Assembly (NCBI GenBank): GCA_964631865.1
Contig: CAZWAK010000002.1
Span: forward strand, 1 to 64,000
From: JAFDVL01 sp964631865
Lineage (GTDB): Bacteria; Acidobacteriota; Blastocatellia; RBC074
Length of the DNA: 64,000 nucleotides
Direction of reading: 5' to 3'
The position numbers and the translations under genes were made by a program. Of this stretch, positions 18,328 through 27,119 are shown piece by piece. Under the pieces are notes generated by a model. The model was not told the DNA's origin. It ran no database searches and saw only the letters and a program-made list of their open reading frames with translations. Each line of letters opens with the position of its first letter. Position 1 is the first letter of the stretch.

Positions 18328-18777
18328 TTACTTCTTTTGCCCCGCCGCAGCCGCTTTGGCAGGTGCTTTCGCGGGCGGTGGTGGCGGTGGCGGCGCGACA
18401 GCCGCTGCCGGTTTGACTTCCAGCTTGACCCCGCTCGGAACCGCAGCCGGAGCGACTTCCGCTTTGGGAGCCGCGCTCTTCGCTTCTTCCGCCATCAACT
18501 GCATTGCGCGTTCGACCGGAATGCGCACCGTCCCTTTGTCTTTGTCAACGTACTGGTAACTGGTCAACTTCGCGTCTTCCATCTTCCGAAAATTTTGTAA
18601 ATCGGTGTAGGTCGCCTGATTGATCTTGCGGTTATGCTCGTTGTCGCGCGCGACAATAAACATCCACGAGAGAAACGCGCACACCGCCACGACGAAAATG
18701 CACGAAGCGATCAGCAAAAACGCAATCAGGGGGTTCTTCGGGTCCTGATTCTCATAATCAAAAAACTCGTCAGACAT
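18328..18777 (-). CDS. Small single-span membrane protein of the ACIII-caa3 cluster
   Basis: 149 residues. One membrane helix (about 19-43), then a charged segment and the patch Y-V-D-K-D-K-G-T-V-R-I-P-V-E-R-A-M-Q-L, then an Ala/Pro/Lys-rich tail. Short proteins with a V-D-K-x-x-G-x-V-R-I-P-x-x-R-A-M patch recur in ACIII clusters of several phyla, where they are left unnamed. Position between actF and sco suggests a role in assembling or linking the two complexes, which is inference. GAGG-like site (TAGGAA) before the ATG. Confidence 0.7.
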   Translation of the reverse strand: MSDEFFDYENQDPKNPLIAFLLIASCIFVVAVCAFLSWMFIVARDNEHNRKINQATYTDLQNFRKMEDAKLTSYQYVDKDKGTVRIPVERAMQLMAEEAKSAAPKAEVAPAAVPSGVKLEVKPAAAVAPPPPPPPAKAPAKAAAAGQKK

Positions 18778-18836
18778 TTTAGTTCCTACCTAATGCAAGA
18801 TTGTGTCTAAGGTTTCAGCAATTGGTAACGGCGCGC

Positions 18837-20033
18837 TCAGGCGTTCTCGAATTCCAACGACTCTTCGAGGAACGGGTCTTGCACCGGCACCAGGCTGTGC
18901 TTGCTCAATCGCGTCAGGAAAAAGAAGCCGCAGGTTCCGCCGATTGCCGCCCACGTCGCCAGGTTCATCCAAATCTGCCCCCACGCCACACCATTCGGAT
19001 TGCGCACCGGCATCACAATCCAGAAATGATCCACCGCGTGAATGAACAGCATCCACGCCGCCATCACGGGCAACACCAACGGATGCCGCTTCGCGCCGCG
19101 CGCCAGCAGGATCACAAACGGGCCAATGAAGTGCCCGATAGCGAGCAACAAGCTCACGCCCAACCAGCTTCCGACTTTGCGATTGACGAAGAAGCTGGTT
19201 TCTTCGGGCAGGTTCGCGTACCAGATCAGAAAGTATTGGCTGAACGCGACGTATGCCCAGAACACGTTGAAGGCAAACATCAGCTTGCCCATATCGTGAT
19301 AATGCTCCGCCGAAATCGCCTCGTCCAACATGCCGTTGGAGCGCAGCCACGCGCAGATCAAAATCAGCAGCGCCATAAACGAAACGCCGCCGCCCGCAAA
19401 AACGTACACGCCCCACATCGTCGAATACCAATGCGGTTGTAACGACATCAGCCAGTCAATCGCGGCGAACGACGCGCTGATAATCAGCAGCGGGATGCCC
19501 GGCGCGCTCAACCACGCCGCGCGTTTGGTTTCTCGCGGATCGCCGTTCGTGTCCTGCCGGACGGAATAGCCGTACAGCTTCCAACTGAAGAAGCACCACA
19601 AGCCAAGAAAGACCACAGCGCGGATGACGAAGAACGTGACGTTCAAATAAGGACTCTTGCCTTTGAGCAGTTCATCGTTGGCGACGACTTCCGTATGCGT
19701 CCATTCGTAGAGCGAGTGCAACCCGAACAGCAGCGGGATGAACAGCGGAGCCAGCACCCAGAAATGCGTCATCACGGTTTCCGCCAAGCGCCGCACGACG
19801 ACGCTCCATTCGGCTTGTGTTTGTCGCTGCACCATCACGAAGAACGTTGCGCCGAGCGACAGACTGATCCAATAGTAATAGCTGAACAAATACGCCGAGA
19901 AAAACTGATCGTGATTGGAAAAATACGCGATGATTGTGCCTACCCAGCCGAGCACCGCAACACCCATCAGAATTGGTTTCGTGCGGTTGATGACTTCGCT
20001 TTTGACCTGAAATGAACCGTGTGTATTCGCCAC
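18837..20033 (-). CDS. actF: ACIII subunit ActF, quinol:cytochrome c oxidoreductase membrane subunit 2
   Basis: 398 residues from a GTG start at 20033, which has GAGG 5 bp upstream; the frame is open further upstream but that part is a shadow of actE. About ten membrane helices. Features of ActF include H-x-x-x-D-H-F-W-I near the C-terminus and the central W-L-M-S-L-Q-P-H-W-Y-S-T-M-W-G-V-Y motif. ActF is related to ActC (NrfD/PsrC-like) but lacks the same quinone-site residues, and it completes the membrane part of ACIII. Confidence 0.92.
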   Translation of the reverse strand: MANTHGSFQVKSEVINRTKPILMGVAVLGWVGTIIAYFSNHDQFFSAYLFSYYYWISLSLGATFFVMVQRQTQAEWSVVVRRLAETVMTHFWVLAPLFIPLLFGLHSLYEWTHTEVVANDELLKGKSPYLNVTFFVIRAVVFLGLWCFFSWKLYGYSVRQDTNGDPRETKRAAWLSAPGIPLLIISASFAAIDWLMSLQPHWYSTMWGVYVFAGGGVSFMALLILICAWLRSNGMLDEAISAEHYHDMGKLMFAFNVFWAYVAFSQYFLIWYANLPEETSFFVNRKVGSWLGVSLLLAIGHFIGPFVILLARGAKRHPLVLPVMAAWMLFIHAVDHFWIVMPVRNPNGVAWGQIWMNLATWAAIGGTCGFFFLTRLSKHSLVPVQDPFLEESLEFENA

Positions 20034-20055
20034 AATGTCCTCACTCTCAAAAAAT

Positions 20056-20793
20056 TTACTTTTTCGCGGGCGCTGCCGCTTTGGCCGGTGACGCTGCCGG
20101 AGACTTAGCGCCAGCGGCAGCGGGTGACGTGGCAGGCGATGCGCCCGTCGCAGGAGCCGCCGCCGGAAGCGGCGTGGCAGACGGGTCAGCCGCCTTGATG
20201 TCCGTGCCCGCCGGAACGTCCTTGAGGTTCGCGTTCTGACTGCGCTGCAACGCGCGCACATACGCGATGATGGCCCACCGATCACTGACCGGGATCGTCG
20301 CGCCAAGCGGTTGCATCACGCGGATGCCGTTCGTAATCACATCGAAAATATGTCCGTCCGCAATGTCGCGCAAACGTGGCTCCTGCAAATTCGCCGGATT
20401 CAGCGCGCCAAACGAACGGGTCTTGACCATCCCGTTGCCTTCGCCCAAACGCCCGTGACATTGCGCGCAATTGATGTTGAAGCGTTCCTGCCCGCGCTTG
20501 AGCAAGGCTTCGGTCACGGGGACGGGACTGCTTTTGAGCAGATTGCCAGCGGCGTCCTTGCCCGTTATCAGCGCGTCGTCTTCATTCAAATGCCCCTGCG
20601 CAATCGTGCCCGGCGGCGCAGGACGATTCGAGCGTCCGTCGGCGAAAAAGGCGCTGGCGGATTGCGCTTTGTATTTGGGTTGACTGTCCATATCGGGATG
20701 GACTTGCAGCGGCGTGGTGTTGCCCGCAGGACGCAACCCGCAGCCCGTCAACGCGCCTGCCAAAACCAACAAGATAAAAATGCGACGTGTCAT
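20056..20793 (-). CDS. actE: ACIII subunit ActE, monohaem cytochrome c lipoprotein
   Basis: 245 residues. Signal peptide with lipobox L-T-G-C (Cys about 18), then one cytochrome c domain with C-A-Q-C-H and distal Met in GIRVMQPLGATIP. It relays electrons from the ACIII core to the cytochrome domain of the oxidase. The C-terminal 50 residues are an Ala/Pro/Lys low-complexity tail similar in style to those on coxD and the small membrane protein of the same operon. GAGGAA before the ATG. Confidence 0.92.
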   Translation of the reverse strand: MTRRIFILLVLAGALTGCGLRPAGNTTPLQVHPDMDSQPKYKAQSASAFFADGRSNRPAPPGTIAQGHLNEDDALITGKDAAGNLLKSSPVPVTEALLKRGQERFNINCAQCHGRLGEGNGMVKTRSFGALNPANLQEPRLRDIADGHIFDVITNGIRVMQPLGATIPVSDRWAIIAYVRALQRSQNANLKDVPAGTDIKAADPSATPLPAAAPATGASPATSPAAAGAKSPAASPAKAAAPAKK

Positions 20794-20803
20794 CTTTTCC
20801 TCA

Positions 20804-20873
20804 GCTATTCGCTGTTAGCTGTTAGCTGCCAGCCCTAAGCTAAAGGCTGATCGCTAAAGGCTAATGGCTTGTT
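20804..20873. repeat. Period-7 array of ten heptamers between actD and actE
   Basis: Ten consecutive heptamers, nine of form GCT-N4 (GCTGTTA, GCTAAAG and similar) and one GCC-N4, run in register from 20804 to 20873. They end exactly at the actD stop codon. The second half resembles the inverse of the first, so the RNA can fold back. It fills the only sizeable spacer in this part of the operon. Confidence 0.8.
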
Positions 20874-21416
20874 TCATGCTTCGATCAACTGCACTTCTTC
20901 CGCGCCGGGCAGCGACTGCAAAAACTCCTGCGTTTTGGTCGCGTCGAATTGCGGGTCTTTCGCTTCAATCGAAACGACGAAGCGATCATCCGTGATGCGC
21001 TTGGAAATCTCGGTATTGAAAATCGGGTGATAGAACGTGGGCAATCCGTTGAATAACCCCAGCATGCCAAACACTGCGCCGAACGCCGTCAGCAAGACGC
21101 TGCACTCGAACAAAATCGGCGTGGCGAATTCAAACGCAAAGTAGGGCTTCCCGCCGATCACCAGTTTGTAATCCACCGCGCCCGTCCACCATTGCAGCAA
21201 TAGTCCCAACGTAAACCCGGCAATCGTGCAGCAGATGATGAAGTATGGCAGCTTCGACCGTTTCATGCCCATCGCCTGATCCAGATGATGCACCGGAAAT
21301 GGCGTGTGACAATCGAATTTGCTGTAGCCCGCGAGGCGCACTTTCCGCGCGGCTTCGAGGATTTCCGTATCGCTTTTGAAGGCGGCAAGCGCGCCGTAAA
21401 TTTTAGTTTCTGCCAT
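20874..21416 (-). CDS. actD: ACIII subunit ActD (DUF3341)
   Basis: 180 residues with a soluble N-terminal domain (IYGALAAFKSDTEILEAARK, GYSKFDCHTPFPVHHLD) and two membrane helices (about 58-78 and 98-120), then a C-terminal segment. This is the DUF3341 architecture of ActD, which sits beside ActC in the membrane arm and links to the peripheral subunits. It begins 7 bp after the actC stop and carries the heptamer array right after its own stop codon. Confidence 0.92.
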   Translation of the reverse strand: MAETKIYGALAAFKSDTEILEAARKVRLAGYSKFDCHTPFPVHHLDQAMGMKRSKLPYFIICCTIAGFTLGLLLQWWTGAVDYKLVIGGKPYFAFEFATPILFECSVLLTAFGAVFGMLGLFNGLPTFYHPIFNTEISKRITDDRFVVSIEAKDPQFDATKTQEFLQSLPGAEEVQLIEA

Positions 21417-21423
21417 AAGCTTT

Positions 21424-22827
21424 TTAGTGTTTCGCGTGCCTGTGTGCTTTGTGGTGTTGATGCGCCAGCACAGCTTTCACTTCGGCCAACGCAATCACCG
21501 GCACAAACCGACAGAACAACAAGAACATCGTCATAAACAAGCCGAACGTTCCAAAGAACGTCAGCATGTCAACTGGCGTCGGGCGGAAATAGCCCCAGCT
21601 CGACGGGATGAAATCGCGGTGCAACGACGTGGCGATAATCACGAACCGCTCGAACCACATGCCGATGTTGATGACAATCGAAAGGAAGAACATAAACGGA
21701 ATGCTCGTGCGCAGCTTCTTGAACCAGAAGCATTGCGGCGACACCACGTTGCAGGTGAACATCGTCCAATAGGCCCAGGCATACGGCCCGAACGCGCGGT
21801 TGTAGAACGTGAACTTCTCGTACATGTTGCCGCTGTACCACGCCATGAAAAATTCCATCGTGTAGGCATAGCCGACGATGCTGCCCGTCACGAGCATGAT
21901 TTTGTTCATGACTTCGAGGTGATACATCGTGATGAGGTGCTGCAAATTCAACGCCCAACGCGCGACCAACATCAGCGTCATCACCATCGCGAAGCCCGAA
22001 AACACCGCGCCCGCGACGAAGTACGGCGGGAAGATCGTCGTGTGCCAGCCCGGCAATTTCGACACGGCGAAGTCGAAGCTTACGATGGAGTGAACAGAAA
22101 GCACGAGCGGCGTCGAGATGCCAGCAAGAATCAAGTACGCGATTTCGTAATGCTGCCAATGACGATTCGAGCCGCGCCAACCCAGGCTCGCAATGCCGTA
22201 CACCAATTGCCGCACCTTCGTCGTCGCGCGATCTCTGAGCGTTGCCAGATCGGGAATCAAGCCCACGTACCAGAACAGTGCCGACACGGTTCCATACGTC
22301 GAGACCGCAAACACGTCCCATTCGAGCGGGCTGCGGAAGTTCGGCCACATGCCTTGATTGTACGGCAGCGGGAACAGCCAATACGCGAGCCAGATGCGCC
22401 CGACGTGGAAGCCCGGATAAATCGCGGCGCACAACACGGCGAAGAGCGTCATGGCTTCTGCCGCGCGGTTGATCGAGGTGCGCCATTTTTGCCGGAACAA
22501 AAACAGAATCGCGGAAATCAACGTCCCGGCGTGTCCGATGCCGATCCAGAACACGAAGTTCGTAATGTCCCACGCCCAACCGACAGGCTGGTTGTTGCCC
22601 CACACGCCGACGCCTGTGAAGACGAGATAGCCCAGCATCGCGCCGAGCAATGCCGTGATGCCAAACGAGATGGCGAAGGCGATGTACCAATTGCGCGGCG
22701 TTTTGTCTTCGACTACGCCACTGACGGCTTCAGTGAGCGTATGAAAACTTTGCTCACCTTCAATCAGCGGCGGTTTCGCCAGCGGGTTTTCTTTAGGGAC
22801 TTTGAAATCGTTCGCTACTGCTTGCAT
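21424..22827 (-). CDS. actC: ACIII subunit ActC, NrfD/PsrC-like quinol-oxidising membrane subunit
   Basis: 467 residues from the ATG at 22827, which has GGAG 9 bp upstream; the open frame extends a further 13 codons but into a repeat hairpin. Ten membrane helices of the NrfD type. Recognisable stretches include W-D-I-T-N-F-V-F-W-I-G-I-G-H-A-G-T-L, S-V-H-S-I-V-S-F-D-F-A and F-M-A-W-Y-S-G-N. This subunit contains the quinol site, and its electrons go to the iron-sulphur clusters of ActB. Confidence 0.93.
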   Translation of the reverse strand: MQAVANDFKVPKENPLAKPPLIEGEQSFHTLTEAVSGVVEDKTPRNWYIAFAISFGITALLGAMLGYLVFTGVGVWGNNQPVGWAWDITNFVFWIGIGHAGTLISAILFLFRQKWRTSINRAAEAMTLFAVLCAAIYPGFHVGRIWLAYWLFPLPYNQGMWPNFRSPLEWDVFAVSTYGTVSALFWYVGLIPDLATLRDRATTKVRQLVYGIASLGWRGSNRHWQHYEIAYLILAGISTPLVLSVHSIVSFDFAVSKLPGWHTTIFPPYFVAGAVFSGFAMVMTLMLVARWALNLQHLITMYHLEVMNKIMLVTGSIVGYAYTMEFFMAWYSGNMYEKFTFYNRAFGPYAWAYWTMFTCNVVSPQCFWFKKLRTSIPFMFFLSIVINIGMWFERFVIIATSLHRDFIPSSWGYFRPTPVDMLTFFGTFGLFMTMFLLFCRFVPVIALAEVKAVLAHQHHKAHRHAKH

Positions 22828-22848
22828 TCTTTGTAGCTCCGTTGTTGT

Positions 22849-22969
22849 TTTAGCCACGAATTTCACGAATTGCCACGAATTCTTTTGGGGAGGTGAAGCA
22901 ATTCATTGTTACCTAATCGGCTACCAACCTAAACATAATTCGTGTTCATTCGTGGAATTCGTGGCTTAA
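22849..22969. repeat. Long imperfect inverted repeat (CACGAATT family) between actB and actC
   Basis: The left arm (22849-22881) contains CACGAATT-type words three times, and the right arm (22937-22969) is its inverse (AATTCGTG). The arms are separated by 55 bp, giving a hairpin of about 120 bp. No coding frame. Related GCCACGAATT hairpins are scattered in many genomes; here it lies inside a cotranscribed operon, where it could slow RNA decay or adjust relative expression. Confidence 0.7.
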
Positions 22970-22973
22970 ATTC

Positions 22974-25900
22974 CTAAGCTTCCAGTTCCTTATTCGTGTT
23001 GCGCAACTTCGCCAAATAGGTCGTGCGCGGATTGATGTTGAGTTCGACCAGCAATTGATAGTTGCGCGCTTGTTTTCTGAGCTTTGAGACGCGGCTGTTC
23101 GGATCGTTGATGTTGCCGAACGTGATGGCGTCTGCCGGACAAACCTGCGCACAAGCCGGCGTGATTTCGCCGTCGCGAATCGCGCGATGGCCTTCGACTT
23201 TGGCTTGATGCTTGGCTTGCGAAATCCGCTGCGTGCAGTACGTGCATTTTTCCATCACGCCGCGCATCCGCACCGTCACATCGGGATTCTGCTGCATCTT
23301 CTCGGTTTCGCTGATGTCCTTGTGCCAGTTCAAGTAATTGAAGCGGCGCACTTTGAACGGACAGTTGTTCGAGCAGTAGCGCGTGCCGACGCAACGATTG
23401 TAGGCCATCGTGTTCAGGCCTTCTTCGTTGTGAATCGTCGCGGCGACCGGACAAACCTCTTCGCACGGCGCGTGTTCGCATTGCTGACACGTCATTGGCT
23501 GTTGCACGGCTTGCATGTGATCTTCGTTGAAGACGGATGGTTTCGCCCCGCCCACTTCAAATTCCGTTGGCGGAATGTTGGTGAAGTAGCGATCCATGCG
23601 AATCCAGTGCATCTCGCGTCCACGCATGACGTGATCTTTGCCGACAATCGGAATGTTGTTTTCGGACTGACAGGCGAGCACGCAGGCGTTGCAGCCTACA
23701 CATGTGTTCAGGTCAATCGCCATGCCCCATTGATTGCCTTCTTTGAAGTCGTAGGGGTGCTCGTAGACCGTGAAGATGTGCTGCTTCGCATCGGGTGCTT
23801 TGGCAAATTCCGGCGTTTTGATGAAGTCGTCCAACTTCGCTTCGCGCACGAGCGGACGACCTTCCATGCTCCAGTGATCCTGCGTCACCGCAATCAGGTG
23901 CGTTTCGCCCGTCGCGGCAACGGTCACGCCCGTCGCAAAATCCATGGCGTCCGACGTGCGCAACAAATAGGTGTTTCCGCCGACGGTATTGCCAAAGCTG
24001 TTCGTGTCGAACAATTTGCCGAACGTCGTGTCGTAACCTTTGCCGATGCGGCCTGTCTCCGTGCGACCATAACCCAGCGCCACCGTGATCGAATCCTTCG
24101 CGTGACCGGGCAGAATCCAAACCGGCAAGCGCAATTCGCGGCCTTTGAGTGTGAGCTTGATGACATCTTCGTTCTTCACCTTCAGGCTCTCCGCCGTGTC
24201 TTTGCTCATCAACGCCGCGTTGTCCCACACCAGCTTGGTCATCGGGTCGGGCACTTCCTGCATCCAGCCGTTGTTGGCAAAACGACCGTCGTACATGCTG
24301 GAATCCTGGATGAAATTGATTTCCAGCCCAGTGCCTGCAACTGGCGCGGCATCCAACGCCGAACCGATTGCGCCCGCATTCGCTACAGGCGTCGCCGCCG
24401 CAAACGCGGTTCCCGCAATGACGCCATCGTGAACCGCTTTATTCCACGCTTTTTCACCGCCGAGCGATTTCAGCCACAGTGTTTTGACAATCTCGTACCC
24501 ACTCTTCTGCGGATAATCGGACAGCGTCGCGAGCAGTTCAATCGCGCTCTTGCTATTAAAGAGCGGCGCAGTCAGCGGCTGCTGAATGCTCGCTGTGCCG
24601 TCATACGCGCGACCATCGCCCCAGCATTCGAGGTAATGCGCTTCGTTGACGTGCCAATTGCACTCGACCGAAGTCTCGTCCTGATACAAACCGAGATGAA
24701 TTTTGTTTTGGACTTTGCCGAGTGATTCACGGAATTTCAGATCGGCGGGCGCGTTGTAGACTGGATTGCCGCCGAGAATCACGAGCGTGTTGACTTTGCC
24801 CGCGTTCGCATCGTCCACCAAAGTCTTGAGCGAAGCGACGCCCGCTTCAAATTTCTCGTCGAAAGCGCGCGTGTATTTGACGGTATCGCCCGCGATGGAA
24901 GCATTGACGAGCGCGGCCAGCGCGTGAACGTGTGCGGGTTGCCGCGGGCCAACGACAACCACCGCGCGGCCTTTGTTGGCATTCAAATCTTTGGCAACGG
25001 CTTTGACCCACTTGCTTGCTAATTGATTGCCGTTGATGGCCCCGGCGTGTTTGTCCAAACCGCTTGCGGCAATGCCCATCTCTTTGGCGAGTGCCGCGAG
25101 AAAGCCGCCAATCTTGCTGCTCTGCAAACGCAACCGATGATCGGCCATCGCGCCCGTCACGGTGAAATTGCTTTCGACCGCGTAGAGACGATTCATCTTG
25201 TTACTGACCGGCGCGGGCGTTGGTGTTGGCACCGCTTTGGATGCCTGTTCACCGGGCTTGGCGGCTTCGGCTTTGGCAGGCCCGGCGGAATGTTGCGCTG
25301 CCTGCTGCGCTTCAGCTTTCGGTTCTTCTTTCTTCTCTTCGCCGTGCGTGGTGGCAGCGGCGCTGTGCGAATCGCCGTGACCGCTATCTTTGGCTTCGAC
25401 ATCGGTTCCGGTGCGGCGTTTCTTCGAGAAGTTTTTGACGTTGACAGTGCTGCCGAGGTCGCAACCCAAACAATCGGAATCCAGCGTCAGCACAACGTCC
25501 GCACGGTCAAGCGCATAGTGAGCGTGCAGCGGTTGCCCGAACGCGAGATTCGCCCCCGCGAGCGCGTTGTCGTTGGAAACCGCGTCGTAGGTGTGCCATT
25601 TGGCATTCGGCATGGCCGTTGCGATGTGGTTGCGCAGTTCGCGCAACGCGGGTGACGAATTCGATTCGGCGAGAATCCGCAGGCCTTCGCCCTGCTTGGC
25701 TTTCAACTCCGCCATCAGCGGCGTCGCGGCTTTGACAAAATCATCCCACGTCTTGTTGTCGCGGCCTTGCTTGACGGATTTCGAGCGATCCGGGTCGTAC
25801 AAATCCAGGATCGAAGCCTGCGCGTAACTGCTGGTTGCGCCGAGGCTCGCCGGATGCGCCGGGTTGCCTTCGATCTTGGTCGGACGCCCATCGTTGGAGC

Positions 25901-26207
25901 GCACGAGTAAGCCTTGCGCTTGCCCGCCGAGGTTGTAAATCGTGGCGTACTGCTGCGGCACGCCGGGCACGAGTTGCTCCATCGCTTTGCCGCCCGCCGG
26001 AATGACCTTCTCGACCGGGCGACGACAGGCCGTCAAACCAGCCATGCCCATTCCGGCGGCGGCCAAAATCAGGAACTTGCGGCGATCCACATCGCTCGTC
26101 ATTTCGGAAGCGCCGACGGGGAATTCCCGTTCGACAAATTGGCGAAATTCGGGCGTGCCGTCTAACTCATCCAGGCTGCGCCAATACTGTTTTTGTTGTT
26201 CTTTCAT
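22974..26207 (-). CDS. actB: ACIII subunit ActB, Tat-exported molybdopterin-like/iron-sulphur protein
   Basis: About 1,077 residues. It has a TAT signal variant (DVDRRKFLILAAAG), a large domain derived from molybdopterin oxidoreductases that has lost the cofactor, and a C-terminal ferredoxin-like domain with four cysteine groups (CVGCNACVLAC, CQQCEHAPCEEVCP, CVGTRYCSNNCP, CTYCTQRI with CAQVCP). These hold the cluster chain that moves electrons from ActC to ActA/ActE. The ATG at 26207 overlaps the actA stop as ATGA; a GTG 9 bp upstream is the alternative. A hydrophilic Lys/Glu/Ala/Pro-rich insertion of about 70 residues (about 260-330) interrupts the first domain. Confidence 0.95.
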   Translation of the reverse strand: MKEQQKQYWRSLDELDGTPEFRQFVEREFPVGASEMTSDVDRRKFLILAAAGMGMAGLTACRRPVEKVIPAGGKAMEQLVPGVPQQYATIYNLGGQAQGLLVRSNDGRPTKIEGNPAHPASLGATSSYAQASILDLYDPDRSKSVKQGRDNKTWDDFVKAATPLMAELKAKQGEGLRILAESNSSPALRELRNHIATAMPNAKWHTYDAVSNDNALAGANLAFGQPLHAHYALDRADVVLTLDSDCLGCDLGSTVNVKNFSKKRRTGTDVEAKDSGHGDSHSAAATTHGEEKKEEPKAEAQQAAQHSAGPAKAEAAKPGEQASKAVPTPTPAPVSNKMNRLYAVESNFTVTGAMADHRLRLQSSKIGGFLAALAKEMGIAASGLDKHAGAINGNQLASKWVKAVAKDLNANKGRAVVVVGPRQPAHVHALAALVNASIAGDTVKYTRAFDEKFEAGVASLKTLVDDANAGKVNTLVILGGNPVYNAPADLKFRESLGKVQNKIHLGLYQDETSVECNWHVNEAHYLECWGDGRAYDGTASIQQPLTAPLFNSKSAIELLATLSDYPQKSGYEIVKTLWLKSLGGEKAWNKAVHDGVIAGTAFAAATPVANAGAIGSALDAAPVAGTGLEINFIQDSSMYDGRFANNGWMQEVPDPMTKLVWDNAALMSKDTAESLKVKNEDVIKLTLKGRELRLPVWILPGHAKDSITVALGYGRTETGRIGKGYDTTFGKLFDTNSFGNTVGGNTYLLRTSDAMDFATGVTVAATGETHLIAVTQDHWSMEGRPLVREAKLDDFIKTPEFAKAPDAKQHIFTVYEHPYDFKEGNQWGMAIDLNTCVGCNACVLACQSENNIPIVGKDHVMRGREMHWIRMDRYFTNIPPTEFEVGGAKPSVFNEDHMQAVQQPMTCQQCEHAPCEEVCPVAATIHNEEGLNTMAYNRCVGTRYCSNNCPFKVRRFNYLNWHKDISETEKMQQNPDVTVRMRGVMEKCTYCTQRISQAKHQAKVEGHRAIRDGEITPACAQVCPADAITFGNINDPNSRVSKLRKQARNYQLLVELNINPRTTYLAKLRNTNKELEA

Positions 26208-26872
26208 CGGTGACACCCTGCACAGTTTTCTACTGGTGGATGGATTTTGTTTTCATTCTTGATCTTGAGGCCGATTTCCTGCTGGGTCGTGCCCGGCGGC
26301 GGCGTCCAATCAAGCTTGGTGACGAATTCTTTGGGGCGCAGCGCATTTTCCGGCGCTTTGTGGCATTCAATACACCACGCCATGCCGAGCGGTTTTTGCT
26401 GCTGCACAATTTCCATCTGATCCACGCGCCCGTGACAACTCACGCAACTAACACCGCTGTTGACGTGAACTTTGTGCGAGAAGTACACGAAATCCGGGAG
26501 CTTATGCACCTTGACCCACTCGACCGGTTTGTTCGGATCGGCAAAGGCCTGACGAATCAAGGACAGCTTGTCGCTATCCTTTTTGACTGCTGTGTGGCAC
26601 ACCATACAGGTTTGCGCTGGAGGAATGGCCGCGAAGTCGGCTTTGTCCACCGTGGAGTGACAGAAGCGACAATCCATGCCTATTTCGCCAGCATGCAATT
26701 TGTGACTGTACGGGACGGGCTGCGTGGGTTGATAGCCCACATCAATGGTTTCCGGCATCGTCAGGAACTTGCCCAGCACAGCAATTGCGCCCGCCGTGAG
26801 AGCCGCACCAACCAATGCCAACCGTACGGCAGTGTTGATCCACTTGGGGAAAATGAGTTTTGTAGCCTTCAT
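26204..26872 (-). CDS. actA: ACIII subunit ActA, pentahaem cytochrome c
   Basis: 222 residues: an N-terminal signal-anchor helix, then five C-x-x-C-H motifs in order (CRFCH, CMVCH, CVSCH, CIECH, CAGCH), which is the pentahaem count of ActA. It is the peripheral electron-wire subunit of ACIII. It is the first gene of the operon, about 240 bp downstream of the predicted transcription start, and overlaps actB by 4 bp. Confidence 0.94.
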   Translation of the reverse strand: MKATKLIFPKWINTAVRLALVGAALTAGAIAVLGKFLTMPETIDVGYQPTQPVPYSHKLHAGEIGMDCRFCHSTVDKADFAAIPPAQTCMVCHTAVKKDSDKLSLIRQAFADPNKPVEWVKVHKLPDFVYFSHKVHVNSGVSCVSCHGRVDQMEIVQQQKPLGMAWCIECHKAPENALRPKEFVTKLDWTPPPGTTQQEIGLKIKNENKIHPPVENCAGCHR

Positions 26873-27119
26873 AGAATTTGCCCCGTCAGAAAAACGGATA
26901 GCGATTTATTTCACATTACTTTGGCTGGCTTGTTCCTAGTACACAATCTGCGTGTCTCCGCCTTAGCACAACGATGAGGTCAGGAGTAATTTCTACGGAA
27001 CTGTTTCTGAATGACCAACCAAACTATCCATCCGAGAGACCGTATGGCAGGAGCCTCGTCGGAAGCGCGTAAGCTTATATGTCCTCCCGCCATGTCTGCA
27101 AGCCCTTAGCAAGACGTTT
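26873..27119 (-). promoter_or_regulatory. Structured untranslated leader of the act-cox operon
   Basis: About 240 nt lie between the predicted start site (near 27112) and the actA ATG. No credible coding frame is seen here. Near the 5' end, 27044-27053 pairs with 27084-27093 over 10 bp (ATGGC and GGAG blocks, one G-U), and an inner AAGC/GCTT stem sits in its loop. The leader matches no riboswitch class I can recognise. The pairing is read directly; a regulatory role is inference. Confidence 0.45.

Noticed and set aside
21427..22836. Long antisense open frame opposite actC (about 469 codons)
   Set aside because: It mirrors actC codon structure, has no ribosome-binding site, and its translation is Arg/His/Gln-rich low-complexity, typical of a shadow frame in GC-rich sequence.
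23187..24725. Antisense open frame of about 512 codons opposite actB
   Set aside because: Shadow of actB; no family motifs and no start signals.
26873..27119. Cobalamin or other known riboswitch in the act leader
   Set aside because: No B12-box or other recognisable conserved core; kept as an unclassified leader.
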